This document shows, in pieces, positions 1 to 6,757 of a DNA stretch of 9,101 nt. Location of the stretch: positions 10,294 through 19,394 of the forward strand of contig DGPL01000002.1 in assembly GCA_002390425.1 (NCBI GenBank). Direction: 5' to 3'. The first letter of the stretch is position 1. Every line of letters begins with the position of its first letter. The DNA is from Kordiimonadaceae bacterium UBA4441 (lineage in GTDB: Bacteria; Pseudomonadota; Alphaproteobacteria; Sphingomonadales; Emcibacteraceae). Under the pieces are notes generated by a model, which worked only from the letters and a program-made list of their open reading frames with translations, was not told where the DNA came from and did not search any database. A program made the translations under genes and the position numbers.

Positions 1-1926
1 TTTTTAATACCTATAGCGATATTTAGTACGGTCTATTTAATTAATGCGAATTCAGAAGAATATGGAACGATAATGGGGATAGGGGCATTAACCTTTTGTG
101 TCGTCGCAGGCCTTATTGGACAAAGTCTTCACCGAATGATTTTAAGCGCTCTATTTTTACAAAACCGCAATTCATTATTAATGGATGAGGTTGTGCAAAT
201 CGCCAAGCAAAACCAAAAATCATATGAAGGATTTCAACTGTTGCTTGATAATTTAGGAGCGGGTGCGGCAATGTTCGATCGAAATCGAAAAATGATTTCA
301 TGGAATAAGTCATTTGAAAATATATTTAATTTACCTACTGGATTAATAAAACGTGGCATGACCTTGAAAGAGGTTATTCGCAAAATTATTAAACAATCTT
401 GGCAAGGTAATGTTGATGTTAATCATGCAGCTGACGCGCATATTAAAGAAATTTTGCAAGAGAAGAATGAAGATGACCTTGTGAAATTAGTATTGGCGGA
501 TGGTCGTAATTTATATAGTAAAGTAATGAAGATAAGTGATGATCAGCTTGTATTAAATTATACTGATGTAACATCACTTGAGCAGGCCAGAACAGATGAT
601 ATCATTCATGTATTGCAGCATGACAGTTTAACCGGTCTGCCTAATCAAGTATTGCATAAAAAAGAAGTCAGAAAGCGCATTGTCGATTTTAGACGAGAAG
701 CGGCTAAAAATGAGAAGCTTAAAGACGAACAATTTATGGCGCTTGTTTATTTTGGTTTAAATTCGTTAAATGAAATTTATGAATTTTTAGGTTTGAGTGC
801 TGGTGATCAAGTTGTGACAGAAATCGCAAATCGCTGTAAAGAATTTTTTCAAGATGATGTGCATTTATCCCATGTTGCCTATGATGAATTTCATATTATC
901 ACCAGCAATGAAAATAATTTAAATGAAGTTCTAGAACTTGTTGAAGAATTAAATAAAATATTAGCTGCACCTATTAAAATAGGTGAAAACTCAATAGAGA
1001 TGACTATTTCTGTAGGGATAAGTATTTATCCGGACCATGCCGATAAAACAGATCACATAAATCGAAATGCAAAGATAGCTTATAATAAAGCCATGCTTAC
1101 TAATGCATATAGTGTCGTAGTCTATGACCACGGAATGCATTCAGAGATTATGGAAAGAACGAATATGTTATTTGATATTCGTGATAGCATTAGCAAAAGC
1201 CAATTTTTACTTCATTATCAACCACAGATTAACATTGATAATCGCCAGATTAATGGTGTCGAAGCTTTACTGCGCTGGCAACATCCTGATAAAGGATGGA
1301 TATCGCCAGATGATTTTATACCGCTTGCTGAACATACAAAACAAATAATCCCTCTTACAGAACAGTTTTTACCTGAAGCTTGTTATCAAGCAAAAAAATG
1401 GCAGGATCAAGGATTGGAGCCCTTTAAAATGGCGGTGAATATTTCACCATTTCATTTTCACGAAAAAGATTTCCCCAAGTTCGTTCGTAACTGTCTTGAA
1501 GCCGTAAAATTAGATCCAGAATATTTTGATTTAGAAATTACGGAGGGCGTCATCATGAACCAAACCGAAGAAATCATAAGAATTTTGCATGAATTATCTG
1601 AAATGGGTGTTCAGCTTTCGATCGATGATTTTGGTACAGGTTATTCATCACTTTCTTATCTTAGAAGGTTGCCAGTTGATAAGTTAAAAATTGATCAGAG
1701 TTTCATCAGAGATATGGATCAAGACAAAAGCGCACATTCTTTGGTGGAAGCGATCATTAGATTAGGGCATAGCTTTAATTTAAATGTTATTGCTGAAGGG
1801 GTTGAAACAGAGGATCAGCTTAAAAAACTTGCCACAATGCGGTGTGATCAAGCTCAAGGGTTTTATATTAAAAGAGCGGATACTGCAGATGAAATTACCA
1901 AATGGATCAAGAGCAATAACGCATAA
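1..1926 (+). CDS. Membrane-anchored PAS-GGDEF-EAL protein, probable c-di-GMP phosphodiesterase (5' partial)
   Basis: This is the 3' part of a cyclic-di-GMP signalling protein. The frame is open without a stop back to base 1, so the true start lies outside the window. The ATG at 73 falls between two hydrophobic stretches (encoded at about 1-45 and 73-115) that look like inner-membrane helices, and I do not take it as the start. Counting from that ATG, a PAS-like domain spans about residues 50-170, a GGDEF domain about 180-345 and an EAL domain about 365-610. The GGDEF signature is degenerate: it reads AYDEF at residue 269 (877-891), so diguanylate cyclase activity is unlikely. The EAL domain keeps its signature (EALLRW at 397), the Asn of NIS, LEITEG, DDFGTGYSSL at 518, the Lys of KLKID and the Glu of AEGVE at 575. 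Phosphodiesterase activity is therefore inferred, with the GGDEF domain perhaps a GTP-sensing module. Base composition looks more AT-rich than the downstream genes. Confidence 0.93.
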   Translation, partial: FLIPIAIFSTVYLINANSEEYGTIMGIGALTFCVVAGLIGQSLHRMILSALFLQNRNSLLMDEVVQIAKQNQKSYEGFQLLLDNLGAGAAMFDRNRKMISWNKSFENIFNLPTGLIKRGMTLKEVIRKIIKQSWQGNVDVNHAADAHIKEILQEKNEDDLVKLVLADGRNLYSKVMKISDDQLVLNYTDVTSLEQARTDDIIHVLQHDSLTGLPNQVLHKKEVRKRIVDFRREAAKNEKLKDEQFMALVYFGLNSLNEIYEFLGLSAGDQVVTEIANRCKEFFQDDVHLSHVAYDEFHIITSNENNLNEVLELVEELNKILAAPIKIGENSIEMTISVGISIYPDHADKTDHINRNAKIAYNKAMLTNAYSVVVYDHGMHSEIMERTNMLFDIRDSISKSQFLLHYQPQINIDNRQINGVEALLRWQHPDKGWISPDDFIPLAEHTKQIIPLTEQFLPEACYQAKKWQDQGLEPFKMAVNISPFHFHEKDFPKFVRNCLEAVKLDPEYFDLEITEGVIMNQTEEIIRILHELSEMGVQLSIDDFGTGYSSLSYLRRLPVDKLKIDQSFIRDMDQDKSAHSLVEAIIRLGHSFNLNVIAEGVETEDQLKKLATMRCDQAQGFYIKRADTADEITKWIKSNNA

Positions 1927-1946
1927 TTTTGCCTTTTTTTGTTTTA

Positions 1947-1977
1947 TTGACAAGAATGTGGGTTTTGTCCATATATA
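1947..1977 (+). promoter_or_regulatory. Candidate sigma70-type promoter for the first TPR-like gene
   Basis: A perfect TTGACA (1947-1952) sits downstream of the preceding stop codon, with a TATATA (1972-1977) as a possible -10 element. The 19-bp spacing is longer than ideal. Alternative -10 registers exist in the ATATATAT run, and another TATAAA lies at 1995-2000. A weak hairpin (GCAA/TTGC) followed by seven T at 1934-1940 may end the upstream transcript, which would fit a fresh promoter here. This is a motif match only. Confidence 0.4.
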
Positions 1978-1991
1978 TGGTCATACAAAAC
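1962..1991. promoter_or_regulatory. Operator-like dyad overlapping the putative -10
   Basis: GTTTTGT (1962-1968) and ACAAAAC (1985-1991) are perfect 7-bp inverted arms separated by 16 bp. Inside lies a second perfect palindrome, CCATATATATGG (1969-1980). The dyad covers the candidate -10 region upstream of the TPR-like gene, a typical operator position. No known regulator motif was recognised, and AT-rich DNA yields such symmetry by chance fairly often. Confidence 0.3.
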
Positions 1992-2026
1992 GGATATAAA
2001 ATCCCAACAAAATATAGGCTTATTCA

Positions 2027-2971
2027 ATGTATAAAAAAATCTTTAAAATCTCCGCGGCTTTATCCTTACTTACAGTAGGAAATGTGTTCGCTCAAAGTAA
2101 TCTTTATTCAGATGTTCCTGAAGGTGCTGAAGCCGTTTCATTAATTGATGGCAGAGCATTAACGATGCCTGATGCGACGAATGAAACAGTTCTGAAAAAC
2201 CTTGCCGATGCCCGTTATAAATACATGGATTATCCGATGAATTCAGATAACGCTGTGTGGTATGGTCGCCGCCTTGCATATGCGGGTGATTTCCGTGAGG
2301 CGATTAAGATTTTTTCTGAAGGTATGTTAGATAACCCGAATGATCCGCAATTTTTGCGTCATCGTGGTCATCGCTATGTCACAATTCGTGAGTTTGATCG
2401 TGCGATCGCGGACCTTGAAAAAGCGGGAGAAATGATTAAAGGTAAGTCTAATAAAGTCGAACAAGATGGGGCACCAAACGAGTTTGGAATTCCTGTGAGT
2501 ACTCTGCACGGAAATATTTATTATCATCTTGGGCTTGCTTATTATCTTAAGCATGATTGGGAGAACGCAAAACGTGTTTATGATCTTGATCTTGATGTTG
2601 CGACAAATGACGATAATCGTGTATCAATCACGCATTGGCGCTACATGATCCGTCGTCGCGCTGGTGAGACACATGATGCAGCAAAACATGTGCTTGATGT
2701 GATTAATAAAGACATGAAAATTCTTGAAAATCATACTTATCATAAACTCACTCTTTTCTATAAAGGTGAACTCACCGAATCTGAGATATCAGAAGGCATT
2801 GACTTAGAGGATAGTGCAGATGCGGCGACCGCTTATGGCCTTGCTAATTGGCACTATTATAATGGTGATGAAGCCAAAGCGAAAGAAATGCTTCAAAGTA
2901 TGATGAAGGCTAAAGCGTGGGGCTCTTTCGGTTATATTGCTGCTGAAGCGGATTTAGCGGCGATGATGTAA
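2027..2971 (+). CDS. Secreted TPR-like protein with one copy of a ~280-residue unit
   Basis: This is a 314-residue exported protein of the tetratricopeptide-like type, of unknown specific function. It opens with a Sec signal peptide (positively charged MYKK start, hydrophobic core, likely cleavage after VFA at about residue 22). The rest is one unit that appears twice more in the 4972-6753 product. The unit runs from about residue 30 to 310 and contains WYGRRLAYAGDF, a TPR-like helix pair ending in RHRGHRY, IREFDRAIADLEKA, DGAPN, NIYYHLGLAYYL, HWRYM, YHKLTLFYKG and FGYIAAE. Two or three helix pairs match TPR spacing. The conserved His/Tyr/Trp motifs are not typical of TPR packing and suggest a ligand or catalytic site. 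The start is the ATG at 2027 with a weak TAGG 8 bases upstream; the signal peptide beginning directly there supports it. An intrinsic terminator follows, so it is probably transcribed alone. Confidence 0.88.
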   Translation: MYKKIFKISAALSLLTVGNVFAQSNLYSDVPEGAEAVSLIDGRALTMPDATNETVLKNLADARYKYMDYPMNSDNAVWYGRRLAYAGDFREAIKIFSEGMLDNPNDPQFLRHRGHRYVTIREFDRAIADLEKAGEMIKGKSNKVEQDGAPNEFGIPVSTLHGNIYYHLGLAYYLKHDWENAKRVYDLDLDVATNDDNRVSITHWRYMIRRRAGETHDAAKHVLDVINKDMKILENHTYHKLTLFYKGELTESEISEGIDLEDSADAATAYGLANWHYYNGDEAKAKEMLQSMMKAKAWGSFGYIAAEADLAAMM

Positions 2972-3015
2972 AAGCTATAGATGCTTGAAATCAAAAATTT
3001 AACATTTTAAAATTT

Positions 3016-3056
3016 CTGCCGCAGGTAATTTAAATTCTTATCTGTGGCAGTTTTTT
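3016..3056 (+). terminator. Rho-independent terminator after the first TPR-like gene
   Basis: A 9-bp stem forms between CTGCCGCAG (3016-3024) and CTGTGGCAG (3042-3050), with one G-T wobble and a 17-base loop that itself contains the palindrome AATTTAAATT. It is followed directly by six T (3051-3056). It lies 45 bp after the stop codon at 2971 and separates this gene from the glycosylasparaginase gene. Confidence 0.85.
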
Positions 3057-3120
3057 ATTGATGCGCGTGATTAATTCGACCAAGATACAAATATAAACAT
3101 AAGTAAACTGAGGGACTAAA

Positions 3121-4137
3121 ATGGACAGAAGAAATTTTATAAAGACAACTGCCGCCGCGGCAGCACTTTCAATGTCAGCCAACAAGTCATTTGCGCAATC
3201 AAATAGTAGAGAAGATGAAATGATCCTGCTCACCAATGTTACAGGAGAGCCGGGAATTGAAACAACAGCAGGGCATCTTACAGATGGGATGTATGGCCTA
3301 GATGCTATGATTGAGGGTATTAATAAAGTCGAAGCCGATCCAACAATTCGCAGTGTTGGTTATGGCGGCTGGCCAAATATATTAGGCGTAATGGAATTTG
3401 ATGGCGGCGTTATGGACGGTAATACCCGTGAGGTTGGTGCGGTTGGTGCACTAAAACGCACTTATCATGCGGCGCAAGTTGCTCGCGCGGTGATGCAAAA
3501 ATTAAATCATGTTATGGTGACCGGTGATGGCGCCGATCGCCTTGCCGCAGAAATAGGCCTTCCTAAAGTGAAAACACTGCTTGAAAATTCCGGTGAAGTT
3601 TGGGAACAAAAATTACGCGATGTATTAAGCGAAGAAGAATTTAAAAAATTCCCTAATATTCCGCTTGCACCACTTAATAGTGTTATTACCGATCCAGAAA
3701 AAGTAAGAGATACGACCGTATTCATGTGTAAAGATGCAAATCAGGGTATCCACGCTGCAACAAGTACATCTGGTTGGGGTTGGAAATATCCCGGACGCCT
3801 TGGTGATAGCCCGATTGCAGGCGCCGGATTTTATGCTGATAGCCTATATGGTGCGGCAGCTTGTACCCATACGGGTGAAATGGCAATCCGCTGTAGCACG
3901 TCACGCAGTATCGTGATGGCCATGCAAATGGGCAAGTCACTTGATGATGCCGTGAAATTCGCGGTCGAGGAAGTTGATAGTTTAAAGGGCGGATTTATCG
4001 CCGGATTAGTGATCCACGCAATCGACAATAAAGGCAATCATAAGGTTGTATCTTATAATTTGGATGAACCTGGCTTATATTGGCTATGGAAACCATCCAT
4101 GAGTGCTCCAGAACAACGTCCTAGTGAGTTGGTTTGA
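3121..4137 (+). CDS. Tat-exported N4-(beta-N-acetylglucosaminyl)-L-asparaginase (glycosylasparaginase)
   Basis: This 338-residue Ntn hydrolase belongs to the family that cleaves GlcNAc-Asn to Asp and an aminosugar, the last step in N-glycoprotein breakdown. The N-terminus DRRNFIKTT is a twin-arginine signal with probable cleavage after SFA (about residue 25), so the enzyme should act in the periplasm. Family blocks include SVGYGGWPN, MDGNTREVGAVGALKR and HVMVTGDGA. The autoproteolysis site and nucleophile align at D197-T198, followed by ATSTSG with T216, then GRLGDSPIAGAGFYAD, where R226 and D229 match the substrate-binding Arg and Asp. Against my memory of the flavobacterial enzyme there are three departures: the His before Asp-Thr is Arg, the N-terminal active-site Trp of the STWNF region is missing (TNVTG here), and the Thr-Gly oxyanion pair reads Thr249-His250. 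Substrate specificity may therefore differ. The start is supported by GAGGG at 3110-3114, 6 bases before the ATG. It precedes cutC by 94 bp. Confidence 0.88.
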   Translation: MDRRNFIKTTAAAAALSMSANKSFAQSNSREDEMILLTNVTGEPGIETTAGHLTDGMYGLDAMIEGINKVEADPTIRSVGYGGWPNILGVMEFDGGVMDGNTREVGAVGALKRTYHAAQVARAVMQKLNHVMVTGDGADRLAAEIGLPKVKTLLENSGEVWEQKLRDVLSEEEFKKFPNIPLAPLNSVITDPEKVRDTTVFMCKDANQGIHAATSTSGWGWKYPGRLGDSPIAGAGFYADSLYGAAACTHTGEMAIRCSTSRSIVMAMQMGKSLDDAVKFAVEEVDSLKGGFIAGLVIHAIDNKGNHKVVSYNLDEPGLYWLWKPSMSAPEQRPSELV

Positions 4138-4231
4138 ATTAATTAGCACCTCCTAAAAAGTGTGCATTTAGATAACTAAAATTTTTGGGGGATGTTGCTG
4201 TTTCCCCGCATAAGCGAAGTAGAATTATAAA

Positions 4232-4969
4232 ATGAGCAAAATTACATTTGAAGTATGTGTCGATAACATTGAAGGCGCGATGAATGCGGTGAATAATGGT
4301 GCCGACAGATTGGAATTATGTGATGCGTTAGGGATCGGCGGCACAACACCAAGTGCCGGATTAATGCAACGTGCTGCAAAGTTAGGAAAACCCATTTATG
4401 CAATGATCCGTCCACGCGGCGGTGATTTTATTTTCAATTTTGAAGATATGGATGTGATGCTCCATGATATTGATACCTGCCGGAAATATGGTATGGCTGG
4501 TATTGTCATAGGTATAACCCATGAAAATGGTGCACTCGATACACAAAAATTAAAACGACTGATTGATCATGCAGAAGGCATGGGTGTAACGCTGCACCGT
4601 GCCTTTGATGTGACACCGGATACAAGCGAAGCATTGGAAATTGCCATTGAATTGGGAATCGAACGTATTTTAACGTCCGGGCAAAAAGAGACGGCAATTG
4701 AAGGCGCGTTTAATATTAAATCGGTTATTGAAAAAGCAGCGGGGCGAATTTCAATCATGCCGTGCTCTAAAATCAACCCACCGAATTTGGAAAATCTTTT
4801 TAAAATATTTAAAACAGGGGAAGTGCATTCATCATGCCGCACAATTGTCGGCAGCCCCTATACAGAAAATGCGCCATCAATGGCGCCGGGTGATGATTTC
4901 TCCCGTCATATTACTGATCCCGTCAAAGTGCGCGCTATTCGGGATTATCTTGCATCATTAGGGGATTGA
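4232..4969 (+). CDS. cutC: CutC family TIM-barrel protein
   Basis: This 245-residue protein matches CutC over its full usual length. Recognisable blocks are FEVCVDN, GADRLELC, GGTTPSAGL, MIRPRGGDF, the HRAFD strand, and ERILTSGQ, all in the family order. Both conserved cysteines (C9 and C30) are present. CutC was first linked to copper tolerance in E. coli, but that role is disputed and its activity is unknown; it should be cytoplasmic, as no signal peptide is seen. One oddity: the usual glycine-rich MPGxGI loop reads MPCSKI here (C178-S179-K180). The ATG at 4232 has only a poor ribosome site (GAAG 12 bases upstream). Its stop lies within the translation start region of the next gene, so the two are probably coupled. 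Placement after glycosylasparaginase suggests a role tied to amidated or N-acetylated sugars, which is inference. Confidence 0.92.
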   Translation: MSKITFEVCVDNIEGAMNAVNNGADRLELCDALGIGGTTPSAGLMQRAAKLGKPIYAMIRPRGGDFIFNFEDMDVMLHDIDTCRKYGMAGIVIGITHENGALDTQKLKRLIDHAEGMGVTLHRAFDVTPDTSEALEIAIELGIERILTSGQKETAIEGAFNIKSVIEKAAGRISIMPCSKINPPNLENLFKIFKTGEVHSSCRTIVGSPYTENAPSMAPGDDFSRHITDPVKVRAIRDYLASLGD

Positions 4970-4974
4970 AAATG
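4960..4974 (+). promoter_or_regulatory. Shine-Dalgarno inside the cutC end that sets the next start at 4972
   Basis: AGGGG (4960-4964) lies in the last codons of cutC, 7 bases before the ATG at 4972. A TTG at 4966, in the same frame, overlaps the cutC stop and could also serve as a start, but it lies only 1 base from this site. The ATG gives the signal peptide MRTLFILF and is preferred. The arrangement implies translational coupling with cutC. Confidence 0.75.
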
Positions 4975-6753
4975 AGAACATTATTTATATTATTTACATT
5001 AGTTATGAGTGCATCAGCATTCGCACAGCAATCACATTTATTACCTGAAGTGCCACATGGGTCACAGGCAATTTCATTATTTGATCAGCCTTTAAGTATG
5101 CCTGCGCCAAACGAAAAGGTATTGGCGAATTTAGTAGAGGCAAAAGCAAAGTATGAAGCGGACCCAATGGATGCTAATAATATCATTTGGTATGGCCGCC
5201 GTGTTGCTTATACGGGTGATTTCCTTAGAGCCATATTGATATTCTCTGAAGGAATTAGGAAACATCCAAATGACGCGCGTATGTATCGCCACCGTGGTCA
5301 TCGTTATATCACGATCCGTGAATTCGACCGCGCTATCGAGGATTATGAAATCGCCGCAACATTAATTGAAGGCACTGAAGATAAAATTGAACCGGACGGC
5401 GCACCCAACCCAGCAGGAATTCCCGTCACCAGTACACATAGTAATATTTATTACCATCTTGGGCTCGCGTATTATTTAAAACATGATTTTGAAAATTCAT
5501 TACGCGTTTATAAAATGGGACGTGATTTAAATCTCAATGATGATAACACGTCGTCCACGACCCATTGGATTTATATGAATCTAAAACGCTTAGGTCGTGA
5601 TCAAGAGGCCGAAGAAGCCTTGCGTCATGTCACCGCCGATATGAATATTATCGAAGTTCATAATTATCATAAGCTCGTGATGTTTTATAAGGGTGAGGTG
5701 CCAGAAGCAGAAGTTTTAAGTGCCGACCCTAATATCCCGGCAGGTGCAAGCATAACATACGGTGTTGCCAATTGGTTCCTTTATAACGGTCAGCAGGAAA
5801 AAGCTTATAACTTGATGGAGCGTTTCTTAAAAACATCATCATGGGGTTCATTTGGATATATTGCGGCGGAAGTTGATCTTAAATCCCGTGAAGCATTATT
5901 TAGTAGAAATGTACCAGCCGAAGCTCAGGCAATGTCATTTTTAGGAGAACCACTTTATCCGGCCAAACCATCAGAAAGACTTCTGAATAATTTAGCAGAA
6001 GCCAAAGCAAAATATGATCAAAACCCCGATGATGTTATGAATATCATTTGGTATGGCCGCCGAGTGGCTTATACGGGCGACTATCGCCGCGCTATTGAAA
6101 TATATTCAGATGGCATTAAAAAATTCCCAAATGAAGCACGTCTTTATCGTCATCGTGGTCATCGTTATATTTCAGTTAGAGAAATTGACCGTGCTGTCGC
6201 TGACTATGAAATGGCAGCGGAGCTTATTAAAGGTACAGAAGATAAAATAGAGCCGGACGGTGCACCAAATCCACAAGGGATTTATTTAACAAGCACCCAC
6301 AGTAATATTTATTATCATTTGGGTCTTTCTTATTTCCTAAGACAGGAATGGCAGAAATCATATGATGCTTTTAAAATGGGACAAGACATTGATTTAAATG
6401 ATGATAATATCGTTTCGGCGGGCCATTGGATGTATATGAATCTTCGCCGCCTCGGTAAAGAGGAAGAGGCTAAAGCCTCCCTTCATAACATCAAAGAAGA
6501 CATGGAAATAATTGAAAATATGTCTTATCACAACCTAACGCTGATGTATAAAGGCATCATTCCAGCGGAGCAATTAACCGATGTTGATCCCAATGATCCA
6601 AGCGGTGCGGCGATTGCATTTGGTGTCGCAAATTGGTTCCTTTATAACGGTGATGAAGAACGCGCCTATGATCTAATGGAACGTTTTATGGATACGAGCG
6701 CCTGGAGCGCTTTTGGATTTATTGCAGCAGAAAAAGAACTAAGTTTAAGGTAG
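4972..6753 (+). CDS. Secreted TPR-like protein with two tandem ~280-residue units
   Basis: This 593-residue exported protein (from the ATG at 4972) has unknown specific function. A short Sec signal peptide (MRTLFILFTLVMSASAFA, then Q) is followed by two tandem units encoded at about 5050-5880 and 5911-6741, a period of 861 bp or 287 residues. Each unit repeats the protein at 2027-2971: IIWYGRRVAYTGD, RHRGHRY, the TPR-like REFDRAI helix, EPDGAPNP, HSNIYYHLGL, HWxYMNL, YHxLxxxYKG, GVANWFLYNG and an FG-Y/F-IAAE end. The two units share phrases with each other (TEDKIEPDGAPNP, GVANWFLYNG) that the single-unit paralogue lacks, which suggests duplication and fusion inside this gene. There is no membrane anchor or lipobox. 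It is embedded between cutC and the rhodanese gene with minimal spacing, so it is part of that operon. Its stop is TAG, 4 bases before the next ATG. Confidence 0.88.
   Translation: MRTLFILFTLVMSASAFAQQSHLLPEVPHGSQAISLFDQPLSMPAPNEKVLANLVEAKAKYEADPMDANNIIWYGRRVAYTGDFLRAILIFSEGIRKHPNDARMYRHRGHRYITIREFDRAIEDYEIAATLIEGTEDKIEPDGAPNPAGIPVTSTHSNIYYHLGLAYYLKHDFENSLRVYKMGRDLNLNDDNTSSTTHWIYMNLKRLGRDQEAEEALRHVTADMNIIEVHNYHKLVMFYKGEVPEAEVLSADPNIPAGASITYGVANWFLYNGQQEKAYNLMERFLKTSSWGSFGYIAAEVDLKSREALFSRNVPAEAQAMSFLGEPLYPAKPSERLLNNLAEAKAKYDQNPDDVMNIIWYGRRVAYTGDYRRAIEIYSDGIKKFPNEARLYRHRGHRYISVREIDRAVADYEMAAELIKGTEDKIEPDGAPNPQGIYLTSTHSNIYYHLGLSYFLRQEWQKSYDAFKMGQDIDLNDDNIVSAGHWMYMNLRRLGKEEEAKASLHNIKEDMEIIENMSYHNLTLMYKGIIPAEQLTDVDPNDPSGAAIAFGVANWFLYNGDEERAYDLMERFMDTSAWSAFGFIAAEKELSLR
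5050..6741 (+). repeat. Tandem intragenic duplication (two ~0.85-kb coding units; third copy at 2114-2956)
   Basis: Unit A (about 5050-5880, starting at VPHGSQAISLF) and unit B (about 5911-6741, starting at VPAEAQAMSFL) are in-frame coding repeats with an 861-bp period. The third copy is the body of the gene at 2114-2956. Divergence is mostly at the protein level, but short DNA islands are still alike, such as the stretch coding for RHRGHRY at 2357, 5287 and 6148. The copies are therefore paralogous domains, not a recent exact duplication or assembly artefact. Confidence 0.85.
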
Positions 6754-6757
6754 TCAC

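Noticed and set aside
73..1926. ATG at 73 as the true start of the GGDEF/EAL gene
   Set aside because: The frame is open to base 1 with a hydrophobic, membrane-like stretch before the ATG and no clear ribosome site, so the gene is cut by the window edge.
3030..3236. Minus-strand open frames over the coding regions (for example 3030-3236 and 4567-4842)
   Set aside because: They are shadows of well-supported + strand genes, lack ribosome sites and show no recognisable domains.
4187..4207. Hairpin GGGGGA/TTTCCCC before cutC as a terminator
   Set aside because: The stem is only about 6 bp with a wobble and no T-run follows. At best it is a local structure near the cutC ribosome site.
4966..4971. 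TTG at 4966 as start of the second TPR-like gene
   Set aside because: It lies 1 base from the AGGGG site, while the ATG at 4972 has a 7-base gap and begins a clean signal peptide.
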